IMG/VR virus record: IMGVR_UViG_3300002144_000141
Location: 1 to 22,600 of that record
DNA length: 22,600 nt
Source: a virus
Strand: one strand, 5' to 3'
Positions 8,401 to 16,366 of this stretch are shown one piece after another; position 1 is the first letter of the stretch; each line of letters begins with the position of its first letter. Below the pieces are notes generated by a model. It was given only the letters and a program-made list of their open reading frames with translations. It was not told where the DNA came from and searched no databases. The position numbers were made by a program, and so were the translations under genes.

Positions 8401-10008
8401 CTTGGTTCGTCATATGCGGAACTTGGTGACGATGCGTTCTACGCTAGCAAGGAAATACAGGATGCCGTAAAGAATATTCTGAAAAGCTCATCCTCGCCAG
8501 AAGAGGGCGTGGCTAACCTTAATGCGCTTTACTCTCAATTGGCTAGTACGGTTGGCTCTGATACCGCGCCATCGCTTGAGTTCCTGCGTAGCACAATCAA
8601 CGCAGTCTCTCAGGAATTTGGTGTGGCCCAAGAGTCGGTTGCCGGGTTTGCCAACATAGACTTGAGCTTCTTCAACGATGGGCTAAAGGATGTCAAGGAA
8701 GAAGTTCGCACGCTCTTAGATTACGCCTCAGACCTAGAGTCCGTCTTCTCCCGTGCGTTTGACATTAGGTTCTCTAGCACCTTTGCGATTGACGACATAG
8801 CTGCTGCGTGGTTTGACTTGGGCGAGAACGTGGAAAGCGCGCGCCAGGAAATCGAAGACCTCAAGGCCAGCCAGGAAGACCTTAGCGCAGACCGCTCACT
8901 AAAGGAATACTTCCTCTCCGTTGCCGAAGCATATGGCGACACGCTCCGTGCGGGTATCTTGCGCGAAGAACTTGCCGCCCTAAATAGAGAACAACAAGAC
9001 AACGCGGATGCTATTGCAGAAGCACAGCAGATCGCTGGCGGGGACCTAACCACACAGGGTCCAGGTTCTAGGCAAAACAGAGCAGCGCTTCTCGGCCTTG
9101 TTGGAGACTACCAGGACTACATCACAGCGCTTGCTGAATCTGGCGCTAGCCAAGATGAGCTGCGCAAAGCCACAGAGCAGGCGCGTCAAGAGTTCATCGC
9201 TCAGGCGGTAGAGCTTGGCTACCAAGAAGATGTGGTCATGCAGTACGCTGCCGCATTTGATGATGTTCGCACTGCGATTGACCGCGTGCCTCGCAACATT
9301 ACGGTTGACGCCAATGTGAACCCAGCGCTCCAGGCTTTGAACGAGTTGAACGCAAAGCTGGATAAGAGCATTCAGAAAGCCAAAAAACTAAACTCGATTA
9401 CTGGCGGCGGCGGCAATAATAGCGGCGCTGGTGGCAGCGATGGCGATGGCGATAACGGTGGCGGTGATAATGCGACAACCGCAGCACAGGGGTTGGCGAA
9501 GGCGCAAAGTGATTACAAAGTAGCCGCAGCCGCTGTGGCTGCTGCCAGGGCTGGTATAGCAACGGCGTCAACGCCAAGAGAGTCGGATCAGTGGGCAAGC
9601 AGACTAGCTACTGCACAAAGACAATTAGCCGATGCGCAGGAGAGAATACGCCAAGCTAACAGTGTGGGTTTTGCTTCGGGTGGCTTTACTGGCGCTGGTA
9701 GCAAATACCAACCGGCTGGTATCGTCCACAAGGGTGAGTACGTTGTCCCCAAGCAGTACGTCAACCAGTCAACCGGAATGCCCGACGCTAACTTCTTATC
9801 GCAGTTACAGAACGGCATGCGCGGTTACGCAATGGGCGGCTTCGTCGGCGGTGGCGCAATGCCAGACTCCATGATGGTAGAGCTTTCGCCCTACGATCGC
9901 AAGCTCCTGGAGAACGCCGGTAACGTACAATTGAGAGTAGACGGCAAGGTTGTTGCCTCGGCCACAAACCGTAGCAACTTCAACGAAGCAAGGCGAGGAA
10001 GTAACTAA
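5449..10008 (+). CDS. Tape measure protein
   Basis: At 1519 residues this is the largest gene. It starts at GTG, 3-4 nt after GAGGA. Residues about 1-105 form a Lys/Gln/Ala-rich coiled coil. Residues about 130-460 resemble the phage tail tape measure core (FAIKYERDFANVARTTEVTG at about 152, then long helices). Hydrophobic segments at about 479-507 and 560-578 are likely membrane-active stretches used in DNA entry. A Gly/Asn/Asp-rich linker lies at about 1317-1342. The C-terminus has a motif common in this family (GFASGGFTGAG, then GIVHKGEYVVPKQYV, about 1406-1437). It sets tail length; at about 0.15 nm per residue the tail would be near 225 nm, which is an inference. Arg codons shift from AGA/AGG toward CGC/CGT after about 8650. 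The stop overlaps the next start as TAATG. Confidence 0.95.
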   Translation: MAEALSTGEILIETGKSLANIKQLNATIKQLQKTVNKRTKEISNIQAVNAARQKEIAGIKATTKAGRALIASKTAQIAKDKQVAAGLKGANTQAQKQIALLKQQKSAASGAAGGMSGLGKPSLRYALYDVGSNLRRIAVGLAAVAAVPVGFAIKYERDFANVARTTEVTGEKLKQLRKDLIAISQATPVSWEDITNIATLAGQLGIAEDLIAGFTETVAKFAATTDLSVEAAATGFGRLNQLIDGVDGQFDQLGSAILAVGVSSVATESQIVNVATNIASMGNLAGLSAQDIVGLSGAMASLGIRPELARGNITRLFSNINKSIAEGRFALTEYGRLTGRTATEFSDAWRNEPTKVLLDFFEGIQREGRDAERTLRDLGITSVRDIPAFLRLAQSQDEVRRLVELSNKEFIRGQKINEQYGIISETTAEQLKRLAQNFATLGSAIGGKSLGPINAFVMAINEAVVGVTNLLSTDVGGWIAFSLIALALVVAAFFAIVSITALAIAALSATKFAVDSLGLSFTGLTTRMFFTGEAFKKIGITSAIATFGMTKFFNVIKYGTLTLGALGLVLGIVGAIYSKYTQRIERTKKVQSELFGSTKKLNEALDKDKEIFDTTGKGIRTFTVELEDNTDKTDDAFDSAYEFANSQESVAEETDNANKALEQQGQALIVVGQNFSDFVRTQASQSSELISLFENIDLQNAFKDQFEGLDAFPSFVELAVGDPEEARKQLKEIRQAVLNEMMLTSSPRELQEFSDSLAPLFDMIDALEKGTYASNGLVDGLGFVSDGMEDIEDRADLASGKIDILMNSIFGAENAARDATDATRDYFNELNNGGDAADITSDKFQKMIDAIAGNEFRSVSERIGDLNEVLVYLQNNGLGSSLAAKAISAAMAGLAVAAEVAGGSITTVDGKLRRTKRTLEEIIASVSPLIGLLGAATEGFNTVGDTSSSAASKVETLAEKFDKLLSSIFSPVQAAQSAAKSILDLGSSYAELGDDAFYASKEIQDAVKNILKSSSSPEEGVANLNALYSQLASTVGSDTAPSLEFLRSTINAVSQEFGVAQESVAGFANIDLSFFNDGLKDVKEEVRTLLDYASDLESVFSRAFDIRFSSTFAIDDIAAAWFDLGENVESARQEIEDLKASQEDLSADRSLKEYFLSVAEAYGDTLRAGILREELAALNREQQDNADAIAEAQQIAGGDLTTQGPGSRQNRAALLGLVGDYQDYITALAESGASQDELRKATEQARQEFIAQAVELGYQEDVVMQYAAAFDDVRTAIDRVPRNITVDANVNPALQALNELNAKLDKSIQKAKKLNSITGGGGNNSGAGGSDGDGDNGGGDNATTAAQGLAKAQSDYKVAAAAVAAARAGIATASTPRESDQWASRLATAQRQLADAQERIRQANSVGFASGGFTGAGSKYQPAGIVHKGEYVVPKQYVNQSTGMPDANFLSQLQNGMRGYAMGGFVGGGAMPDSMMVELSPYDRKLLENAGNVQLRVDGKVVASATNRSNFNEARRGSN

Positions 10009-10856
10009 TGGCTGGCTGTTTCTACATGGGAACTAGGGAGCGGATGATTGAAGTCCGTGCGCCTTCTGTCAACATGCCATCTTCCAAGGCTGGCTACTTC
10101 AACAAGGTTGACTTCCTCAACGGTGGTACCGCTATCCGTCGCTCGACCGCTGCGCACAAGAACTACACGATGTCGTGGAACTCTATGGACCGCGATGAGG
10201 CTCGCACGATCCTTGACATTGCTGACGGCGTGCTCGGCACGGGTCCGGTATATGTACACGACCCGATTAGTGCGGATCGTAATGTTCTCCCGCAGTGGTG
10301 GGCAACACCCGCTATTGGTGGGCGTGACGGCTTACCATTGAACAATGGTGGCCGTGGAGAGTTGGTCACTACTCCGGCTAACTCCCTAAACTTCCCGCAC
10401 GATTCCATCACCTACGTTGTGGAGGCTGCGCAGAGTAGGCGCATATGGGTTCCTATTCCCACCGGCCATACCGCATGGGTTGGTGCTTATGGCTCCGATG
10501 GTACTGGCGGTACGGTGGTGGCTACTCCTACTATTAGCGCCATTTCGGATGGCTCTCCGGTTACGTTGACGTTGCAGGATGTCACGGATGATACTCGTTT
10601 CACGAACAGCTTTGCGTCATCTTCTTACGATGGTGTCACCTTGTCGCTTGGGGGCGAGGGAACCGTAACCCTATCGGGTATAATGGTACAAGTGTTAGAA
10701 ACAGGCGTTACACCCGAAACTGGTGGCTTTATCTCCGGTCAGGGAAACTCCGGTTTACAATTTGTTTCACAACCAGCCTACACACCTTACTCATCAGCTT
10801 TGAATAAGGTTGGCGTAGTAGCAGAACTAGCAGAATATTACGGATGGACTAGCTAA
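10008..10856 (+). CDS. Minor tail protein (distal tail-like)
   Basis: The 282-residue product follows the tape measure, where the distal tail (Dit) protein is expected. The N-terminal half has segments (MGTRERMIEVRAP, KVDFLNGGTAIRRSTAAHK, YTMSWNSMDRDEARTILDIA) like those of actinophage minor tail proteins that close the tube tip. The C-terminal half is beta-rich (TISAISDGSPVTLTLQDV, VTLSLGGEGTVTLSGIMVQV) and resembles a carbohydrate-binding-type sandwich. The start ATG overlaps the tape measure stop, with GAGGAAG upstream for ribosome binding. The final ~60 codons, after about 10677, contain a perfect TATAAT on the coding strand. Confidence 0.68.
   Translation: MAGCFYMGTRERMIEVRAPSVNMPSSKAGYFNKVDFLNGGTAIRRSTAAHKNYTMSWNSMDRDEARTILDIADGVLGTGPVYVHDPISADRNVLPQWWATPAIGGRDGLPLNNGGRGELVTTPANSLNFPHDSITYVVEAAQSRRIWVPIPTGHTAWVGAYGSDGTGGTVVATPTISAISDGSPVTLTLQDVTDDTRFTNSFASSSYDGVTLSLGGEGTVTLSGIMVQVLETGVTPETGGFISGQGNSGLQFVSQPAYTPYSSALNKVGVVAELAEYYGWTS
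10677..10684 (+). promoter_or_regulatory. Possible internal promoter box GGTATAAT
   Basis: A perfect TATAAT with the GG prefix of the other boxes lies inside the minor tail gene, about 170 nt before the fibre gene at 10857. No -35 is evident, and it may simply be coding sequence. Confidence 0.25.
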
Positions 10857-11726
10857 ATGGTAATTTCAATTGACCGCCTCTCTGGTGGTACTACTCCCGC
10901 TGACGGCTCGGACCCGCGTACTTTCCCGGCTATCTGGAACGCTACGGCAACGCTGCTGGAGGCCAACGTCGGTACTGGTGGTGGCTCGATTACCGTTTCC
11001 GCTACAGCACCCGTTAGCCCCGCTCCGGCCAACGGTGATCTGTGGTGGGACTCGACTAACGGTGAGATGTATGTTTACTATGACGATGGGACAAGTTCTC
11101 AGTGGGTTGCGGCGGCTGGCCCGTCTGTAACGGTTGCGGCTGTTGCCCCTACAGGGTATGAGGGCCAACTGTGGTTGGATGATACTGATGGGTCTATGTA
11201 TGTTTATTACACTGACCCTGGTGGGGGTTCTTCGTCGTGGATTGGTGCGGTGTCGCGGTCTGGCGGGATTTTGCAGGTTGTGTCTACAACTAAGACGGAT
11301 TCATACACTAGCACCGCAACAAGTTTTACGACTGTAACGGGTTTGACGGCTTCTATAACCCCGCGTAGCACGTCAAGCAAGATTATGGTTATGGCGCAGA
11401 TTGCCTCGTCGGGTGCGGCTAACACAGTTTCACCACACTTCAAGGTTACTAGGGGCGGAACTGATGTTTTTGTGGGTGATGCCGCTGGTTCAAGAACCAG
11501 GGCTGTTTATGGTGGGTTTCAAACAGCCGACACTTATGGAACGCTTTTCAGTAATCCCATAACTTTTTTGGATTCACCCGCAAGCACCAGTTCTCTGACT
11601 TATCAGGTTGAAGCAAGAATCGGTAGTAGTGGAACTGTCGCTGTAAACCGTTCTATCCAAGACACAGACAACGCGGACAGGGTGCGTGGTGCGTCTTCTA
11701 TTACTTTGATGGAGGTTGCAGGCTAA
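10857..11726 (+). CDS. Tail fibre protein with two GDLW-MYVYY repeats
   Basis: The 289-residue product starts immediately after the preceding stop (TAAATG). Residues about 61-79 (GDLWWDSTNGEMYVYYDDG) and 103-122 (GQLWLDDTDGSMYVYYTDPG) form a tandem repeat found in many phage fibre proteins. The C-terminal half (about 145-289) is a beta-rich module of a kind widespread in marine and actinobacterial phage fibres (SSKIMVMAQIASSG, FKVTRGGTDVFVGDAAGSR, ending ASSITLMEVAG). It is probably a jelly-roll head domain that contacts the host or decorates the tail tip. It overlaps the next gene as TAATG. Confidence 0.66.
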   Translation: MVISIDRLSGGTTPADGSDPRTFPAIWNATATLLEANVGTGGGSITVSATAPVSPAPANGDLWWDSTNGEMYVYYDDGTSSQWVAAAGPSVTVAAVAPTGYEGQLWLDDTDGSMYVYYTDPGGGSSSWIGAVSRSGGILQVVSTTKTDSYTSTATSFTTVTGLTASITPRSTSSKIMVMAQIASSGAANTVSPHFKVTRGGTDVFVGDAAGSRTRAVYGGFQTADTYGTLFSNPITFLDSPASTSSLTYQVEARIGSSGTVAVNRSIQDTDNADRVRGASSITLMEVAG

Positions 11727-12079
11727 TGGATATCACACAAGTACTAAGCAAACGTTTTCCTGACACTGAGTGGACTCTCAACGGTGACGACTACACCGGA
11801 CTCACCTGGCTATCGGCGGGCAAAAAGCCTACGCTGAAAGCTTTGGAAGCTGAGTGGGCACAAGTAGAATACGAGATTGCTTACGCCAAGGTGGAGGCTG
11901 ACCGGCAGGTTGCTTACCGTAACACTGCTGACCCCATTTTCTTTGAGTTTCAGCGTGGCGATAAGACTGAGGCTGAGTGGTTGGATGCTGTGCAGGCTGT
12001 GAAGGATGCGCACGTTTACCCTGTGGACCCGTCCACGATTGTGGTCGAGCCTGAGCCTGAGCCAGAGGTGGTTGTCTAA
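11726..12079 (+). CDS. Small fibre-associated protein, possible assembly chaperone
   Basis: The 117-residue acidic product sits inside a run of fibre genes, with TAATG overlaps on both sides. Its N-terminal part (FPDTEWTLNGDDYTGLTW) recalls XkdW-like and tail fibre assembly proteins. The middle (YAKVEADRQVAYRNTADPIF) followed by FFEFQRGDKTEAEWLDAV resembles short proteins often encoded next to phage fibres. The C-terminus is a Glu/Pro/Val tail (EPEPEPEVVV). A role in folding or trimerisation of the neighbouring glycine-rich fibres is inferred from context only. Confidence 0.55.
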   Translation: MDITQVLSKRFPDTEWTLNGDDYTGLTWLSAGKKPTLKALEAEWAQVEYEIAYAKVEADRQVAYRNTADPIFFEFQRGDKTEAEWLDAVQAVKDAHVYPVDPSTIVVEPEPEPEVVV

Positions 12080-13032
12080 TGGCACTCGACTTTCCTGATG
12101 CCCCAACTAACGGGCAATACTATAGAGGGTTTGTGTATAACAATGTTCCTGGTGCCTGGCGGGTCACTGACCCTATTCCTAGCGTTGATACCCCTGCCGC
12201 TGTTTCCGGCACTACGGGCTCCCCAACTGTTAGCTCCGGTGTGACTATTGGTGATTTCACTTACGACATTTACACTTTCAAGACTGACGGAACTATCACC
12301 TTTTCCAGCTCTGGCTTCGTGGACCTGTTATGTGTTGCCGGTGGCGGCGGCGGAGGCAGGGCCAACACCAACGGTGGCTCTGGCGCAGGTGGCGCGGGTG
12401 GAGTAATTGACCTAAGCCCCTATGTTTACTCTGGAACAAGTCAAATTGTGGTCGGCGCTGGTGGAGCTGAGCTAACAAATGGGGAGACGTCCGTGGCTCT
12501 CAATTTTGCTTCCATTGGTGGCGGTGCTGGGGCTAAGGAAAACGAAACTCCCGCATTCAATGGTGGCTCTGGCGGTGGTGGTGGCACAGATGCTTCTCCT
12601 TATGCACCAGGGTCAGGAACTATAGGCCAAGGGAATGACGGTGGATACGGCTACGGCGGAGGCTCAGAAGCAGCCGACGCTGGTGGTGGTGGCGGTGGAG
12701 CAGGCGCAGTTGGAGGCGCTGGCTCAAACAGCCAGGGCGGAACTGGTGGCGCTGGCGCAGTATCTACAATCATCACGACCACACTGGCAACCTCTTTAGC
12801 GGTTGGTGAAGTTTCCGGCTCAGACGTTTATTTTGGTGGCGGTGGCGGTGGCGGGTGTCGTGTTTCCGGTGGTGCCGGAGCGGTCGGTGGAGGCGGAGCT
12901 GGTGGAAGCGGGACCGGAACAAATGGCACCGCAAACACAGGCGGTGGCGGTGGCGGAGCCTCTACTTCAGGCGGTACAGTATATGGCGGCGCTGGCGGGT
13001 CCGGCGTAGTAATAGTAAGGGTGAAAGTATAA
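12079..13032 (+). CDS. Glycine-rich tail fibre/adhesin protein A
   Basis: The 317-residue product has an N-terminal anchor (MALDFPDAPTNGQYYRGFVY) shared with the next gene. A linker and a beta strand follow, then a glycine-rich domain from about residue 84 to 310 with many runs of 4-7 Gly. It ends in GSGVVIVRVKV. Such domains form packed polyglycine II helices in T4-type adhesins such as gp38, where exposed loops recognise the host receptor. The loops between Gly runs here (DLSPYVYSGTSQIVV, ASPYAPGSGTIG) would be the variable tips. It is probably a receptor-binding protein and is one of three paralogues in the window. Confidence 0.68.
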   Translation: MALDFPDAPTNGQYYRGFVYNNVPGAWRVTDPIPSVDTPAAVSGTTGSPTVSSGVTIGDFTYDIYTFKTDGTITFSSSGFVDLLCVAGGGGGGRANTNGGSGAGGAGGVIDLSPYVYSGTSQIVVGAGGAELTNGETSVALNFASIGGGAGAKENETPAFNGGSGGGGGTDASPYAPGSGTIGQGNDGGYGYGGGSEAADAGGGGGGAGAVGGAGSNSQGGTGGAGAVSTIITTTLATSLAVGEVSGSDVYFGGGGGGGCRVSGGAGAVGGGGAGGSGTGTNGTANTGGGGGGASTSGGTVYGGAGGSGVVIVRVKV

Positions 13033-13976
13033 TGGCTCTTGATTTTCCTTCTAGCCCTACTGACGGGCAAATCTACGGCAAATACTATTGGAACAACACT
13101 GCCGGTGTGTGGCAGTTACTATCCGACACAACTACGTTCGGGTTGGCTTCTAATACGCCTACGGGTTCGTACACTGACGGGTTTGATTATGAGTATGTGT
13201 CGTTCACTAGCTCGGGGACTTTGACGGTTACTCGTGGCGGGTTTTTTGACGCGCTCATTGTTGGTGGCGGGGGTGGCGGAGGTGCTGCTAGCGATGGAAG
13301 TTATGGCGGAGCCGGAGGTGGCGGAGCCGGTGCTCTTATATACAAAACTAACCTTTACATTCCAGCAGGCAACCACTCGGTTACTGTTGGCGCAGGCGGT
13401 AGTGGCGGAACCTCAACAAACCAATTCGACAGAGCCGGTGAATCGTCCTCAATTCTTGGTTTGATTGCTGTAGGCGGAGGCTACGGCGGTGAAGGTCGAG
13501 ACGCAAACGAAAAATCTCGCGGAGGCGACGGTGGCTGTGGCGGGGGAAGCGGCTCTACCAATAGTGTTGCCGCGCCCTATTTTGGTCACGGCTTAGTTGG
13601 TTTCGACGGTGGCGATACTGCCGGTTCTAACGACAGCGGTGGCGGTGGCGGCGGAATGGGCGCTGCCGGAGAGCAAGGGCAAGAGGACTCTACTTCTGGT
13701 GCCGGAGGCGACGGGGTAACTTCTTCAATCACAGGAACCTCTGTTTACTACGCTGGTGGTGGCGGTGGGGGTAACGGTATATCCGGCACAGCGGGCTCTC
13801 CGGCGGGCGGTCAAGGTGGTGGCGGAGACGGAGGAAACAACAACCCCTCAACGCCAGGACAGCCAGGAACAGCCAACACCGGCGGTGGTGGCGGTGGTGG
13901 GGCTGACCAAGATGGTACAGCTAACCCTGGCGGCGATGGTGGTTCGGGTATTGTTATCGTAAGATGGCGGGCATAA
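13032..13976 (+). CDS. Glycine-rich tail fibre/adhesin protein B
   Basis: The 314-residue product starts at the ATG overlapping the previous stop (TAATG); the longer frame upstream is only shadow coding. The N-terminus (MALDFPSSPTDGQIYGKYYW) parallels that of protein A. The glycine-rich domain begins at FFDALIVGGGGGGG (about residue 73) and ends with GSGIVIVRWRA. Flanking strands match protein A while the internal loops differ, as expected after tandem duplication and divergence of a receptor-binding module. A role in host recognition is inferred from the family. Confidence 0.68.
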   Translation: MALDFPSSPTDGQIYGKYYWNNTAGVWQLLSDTTTFGLASNTPTGSYTDGFDYEYVSFTSSGTLTVTRGGFFDALIVGGGGGGGAASDGSYGGAGGGGAGALIYKTNLYIPAGNHSVTVGAGGSGGTSTNQFDRAGESSSILGLIAVGGGYGGEGRDANEKSRGGDGGCGGGSGSTNSVAAPYFGHGLVGFDGGDTAGSNDSGGGGGGMGAAGEQGQEDSTSGAGGDGVTSSITGTSVYYAGGGGGGNGISGTAGSPAGGQGGGGDGGNNNPSTPGQPGTANTGGGGGGGADQDGTANPGGDGGSGIVIVRWRA

Positions 13977-13980
13977 ACAA

Positions 13981-15741
13981 ATGCTGTGGTACCAGCTAGC
14001 TGATAGCTGGGGGCTCGTCGGTGGAACATGGTCCACCATTGGAAACATTACCCAAGACCCCGGTGGCGAGATATTCGTCCGCTTATCGGGCACGGGTAGT
14101 TTTGCAGGGCACGCATCAAACGTCATCAACTACTCCTACTCGGAGGGATCGACACCCCTAGTACCCGGCGACGAATCCGGGGCGATCGGTGACGTAAGCA
14201 TCGAGGTGCTCAACGAAAACGACGCATCGATTCTGCTATACAAAGATGACTTCTACCTGCAAGATAACTTCCACGGGTCAGTACAGGGTTCCATCGAAAG
14301 CGTCAGCGGTAACAATGATGCCGTGACAATGGGTGGGCGCAGTCGCCTATCGGTTCTCAATATCGATGCCGTAATCCCACCACGCACGGGCACCATCGGA
14401 AACATTATCGAAAATGTTATTGCCGACCTGGGTTACACCACTAACATTCTTCAAGACGTAGGGCTTAGTACCAGTACCGTAAACGCTCCCGGTTACGAGG
14501 GTGACGTATGGGTTTACATCAAGCGTCTTTGCTCTGCATACGAAACTGAAGTTACCGTGATCCGGGACTACATTGTTATTCGACCTACGCGCCAACGCAC
14601 CATTGATGCCACAAACCTTGTTGACAAGAGCTGGCAGGTTCAGGACATTGAGCTGGCGCAAACGTTCGACGTTGCCTACTACAACTACACACCTCGCACG
14701 GACTACCTGGTCTACCCCGAGGGTGGCTGGAACTCCGAGGTACAGGTTTACTCGGTAGCGTTTGGCGAGACCACTGAGTTTGAACTTGACCTGGACTTCT
14801 TCCTTACTAGCGTGCAACAACCGCAGGTATTCGATACCGTAGCCAAAGATTACGGAACCGTCTCCTGCTATTCCGTTTCGGGTAACGATAACCTTCCCGT
14901 TAGCGCAGCGTTCTGGACCGACTTCGGTGGCGCTATGAGCTTCGAGATTCTCGGAGATGGCTCTCGGGTCAGGATAACCATTACTGGCCCCACATACGAG
15001 GCCCTGTCGCCTTACAGCATTAGTATCAGCGACGGCTCCACAAGCTACTCCACGCTGCGCATGGTCGGTACTGGCATGGACTTCAACCGTTTGCTATACA
15101 CCGAGTACACCGGGCTGACCGAAGATGACACACCAAATGTCAAGGGTGACGAGATAGATAACCTTGCCATTAACACACTGGCGGATGCTAAGCGTTACGC
15201 TTTGTTTGCACGCAGGTTGTACTCACTGCCGACACAAACATTTAGCACGAGCAGTAACACGTTCCCCAGGCTTAAGGGTTCCATCCCCTCCATCTTTTAC
15301 CCCACGTTTGATGACTTCGATGACACGTTGGCAACTGGCTACAGTTTTGCTAACTTCAACTCGGATTACACGGGGATAACATTTGACCAGTTCACTGGCG
15401 CCCTGGCCAATATTGTGCCACAGGGTTTCGGTGAAGTTGCTGGTTCTCGTGTGCAACTTGATGACGCCATGTACCGCGTGCGATCCAGTAATATCACCCC
15501 GGACATCATCTCCTTTGACGCGGAGTACGACACATTGTTTAGCGACCTTGACGACGTGTACGGCGCGGCGTTGTGGAACGCCCTGGAACCATCGTGGACC
15601 GGAATCGGTTCCACATGGACTACCGTGGTTTCCTTGCCCTACGGTGAGAAAACTTTTGGAGAATTCAACTCTGCGTTTGGTAATATAAACTTCCAAGATT
15701 ACGCTTTGATGCCTTTGAGAACGGTGCCGGTTGCAGCATGA
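13981..15741 (+). CDS. Minor tail protein, likely tail hub/baseplate component
   Basis: The 586-residue product has beta-rich N-terminal domains (PGGEIFVRLSGTGSF, DVSIEVLNENDASILLYKDD). A central region (GTIGNIIENVIADLGYTT, VYIKRLCSAYETEVTVIRDY) resembles the tail hub fold of siphovirus baseplate proteins. A later stretch (ADAKRYALFARRLYSLPTQT) is typical of hub or Tal-like proteins in actinophages. Residues about 2-20 (LWYQLADSWGLVGGTWSTI) are echoed at about 531-549 (LWNALEPSWTGIGSTWTTV), an internal repeat. The ATG is 4 nt after the preceding stop, with no strong ribosome binding site. The stop overlaps the next start as ATGA. Oddly, the fibre genes precede it. Confidence 0.66.
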   Translation: MLWYQLADSWGLVGGTWSTIGNITQDPGGEIFVRLSGTGSFAGHASNVINYSYSEGSTPLVPGDESGAIGDVSIEVLNENDASILLYKDDFYLQDNFHGSVQGSIESVSGNNDAVTMGGRSRLSVLNIDAVIPPRTGTIGNIIENVIADLGYTTNILQDVGLSTSTVNAPGYEGDVWVYIKRLCSAYETEVTVIRDYIVIRPTRQRTIDATNLVDKSWQVQDIELAQTFDVAYYNYTPRTDYLVYPEGGWNSEVQVYSVAFGETTEFELDLDFFLTSVQQPQVFDTVAKDYGTVSCYSVSGNDNLPVSAAFWTDFGGAMSFEILGDGSRVRITITGPTYEALSPYSISISDGSTSYSTLRMVGTGMDFNRLLYTEYTGLTEDDTPNVKGDEIDNLAINTLADAKRYALFARRLYSLPTQTFSTSSNTFPRLKGSIPSIFYPTFDDFDDTLATGYSFANFNSDYTGITFDQFTGALANIVPQGFGEVAGSRVQLDDAMYRVRSSNITPDIISFDAEYDTLFSDLDDVYGAALWNALEPSWTGIGSTWTTVVSLPYGEKTFGEFNSAFGNINFQDYALMPLRTVPVAA

Positions 15742-16325
15742 GTATTCCTAATCCATACCTCTCCCCCGAGTCGCAACCTTGGGGTCGCTGGGTGACCAAC
15801 ACTTTACGCAACTACTTGGCTAAACGTCAGCAGTACGACATCGATACTTACAATGCTATTAAGCAGTTGAACGTTGTTACCTATCAGCCCATGCGCGGCC
15901 TGCTGTGGAGGCAAACTTCCGGCACGGTAGCTATCACCACTGCTGGTGTGTACGTTCCCATGAACCTGGCTGGTACCCTCGACGCCGACGTTAGCCTTAA
16001 TCTGTTAGCTTCCGGAGCGCCCAATGTTTCTGGACTAAAGAACAACACCAACCAAACACGCACGATGGTGTTCATTGCTACCTACGACGGCAAGGGTGCT
16101 AACAATCAGGCCATGGGCTTGAAGTTAGCGTTGAATAACGTGCCGATTGATGCTAGCGAATGTACATCTTTTGCTGGGAGTAGTAGCCAGTTCGGTAAAA
16201 CAATGACCCAGTACATGATGAGAATGGAACCGGGCGATGAGGTTACCATGTGGGTTTCAAACATTGATGCCACTGACGACCTGGATATAGCAAGATTTAA
16301 GCTTCTTGCGCACGCTATTATTTAA
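15738..16325 (+). CDS. Minor tail/fibre protein with beta-rich C-terminal domain
   Basis: The 195-residue product has an N-terminal helical part (WGRWVTNTLRNYLAKRQQYD). Beta strands follow (GVYVPMNLAG, RTMVFIATYDGKG, MGLKLALNNVPID), and the end is GDEVTMWVSNIDATDDLDIA then RFKLLAHAII. The C-terminal pattern recalls TNF-like jelly-roll domains of phage fibres and upper baseplate proteins. Translation is coupled to the hub gene by a 4-nt ATGA overlap, which suggests assembly on the same tail tip. The specific function is not recognised. Confidence 0.62.
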   Translation: MSIPNPYLSPESQPWGRWVTNTLRNYLAKRQQYDIDTYNAIKQLNVVTYQPMRGLLWRQTSGTVAITTAGVYVPMNLAGTLDADVSLNLLASGAPNVSGLKNNTNQTRTMVFIATYDGKGANNQAMGLKLALNNVPIDASECTSFAGSSSQFGKTMTQYMMRMEPGDEVTMWVSNIDATDDLDIARFKLLAHAII

Positions 16326-16330
16326 CAGTT

Positions 16331-16339
16331 TGATATACT
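16331..16339 (+). promoter_or_regulatory. Extended -10 promoter TGATATACT
   Basis: TGa-TATACT is a good extended -10 element directly after the stop of the preceding gene. The expected start near 16346 leaves a leader of about 20 nt with AAGGAG (16355-16360) placed 6 nt before ATG 16367. This differs from the GGTA-type boxes elsewhere. Confidence 0.6.
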
Positions 16340-16366
16340 TGATGAAGAACAAACAAGGAGTTTCGC

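Noticed and set aside
12828-13070. Leftward Pro-rich frame opposite the glycine-rich fibres
   Set aside because: Poly-Pro runs are simply the reverse complement of Gly codons (GGT/GGC read as ACC/GCC frames). Similar shadows at 13811 and 17376 were rejected for the same reason.
12340-13960. GGTGGC-rich stretches as a DNA repeat array or CRISPR-like element
   Set aside because: The repeats are irregular, follow the codon phase and encode poly-Gly; there are no constant repeats with unique spacers.
14347-14820. Leftward 157-aa frame opposite the tail hub gene
   Set aside because: No start signals and fully antisense to the hub gene.
15223-15696. Leftward 157-aa frame opposite the tail hub gene end
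   Set aside because: Antisense shadow with no ribosome site or domain features.
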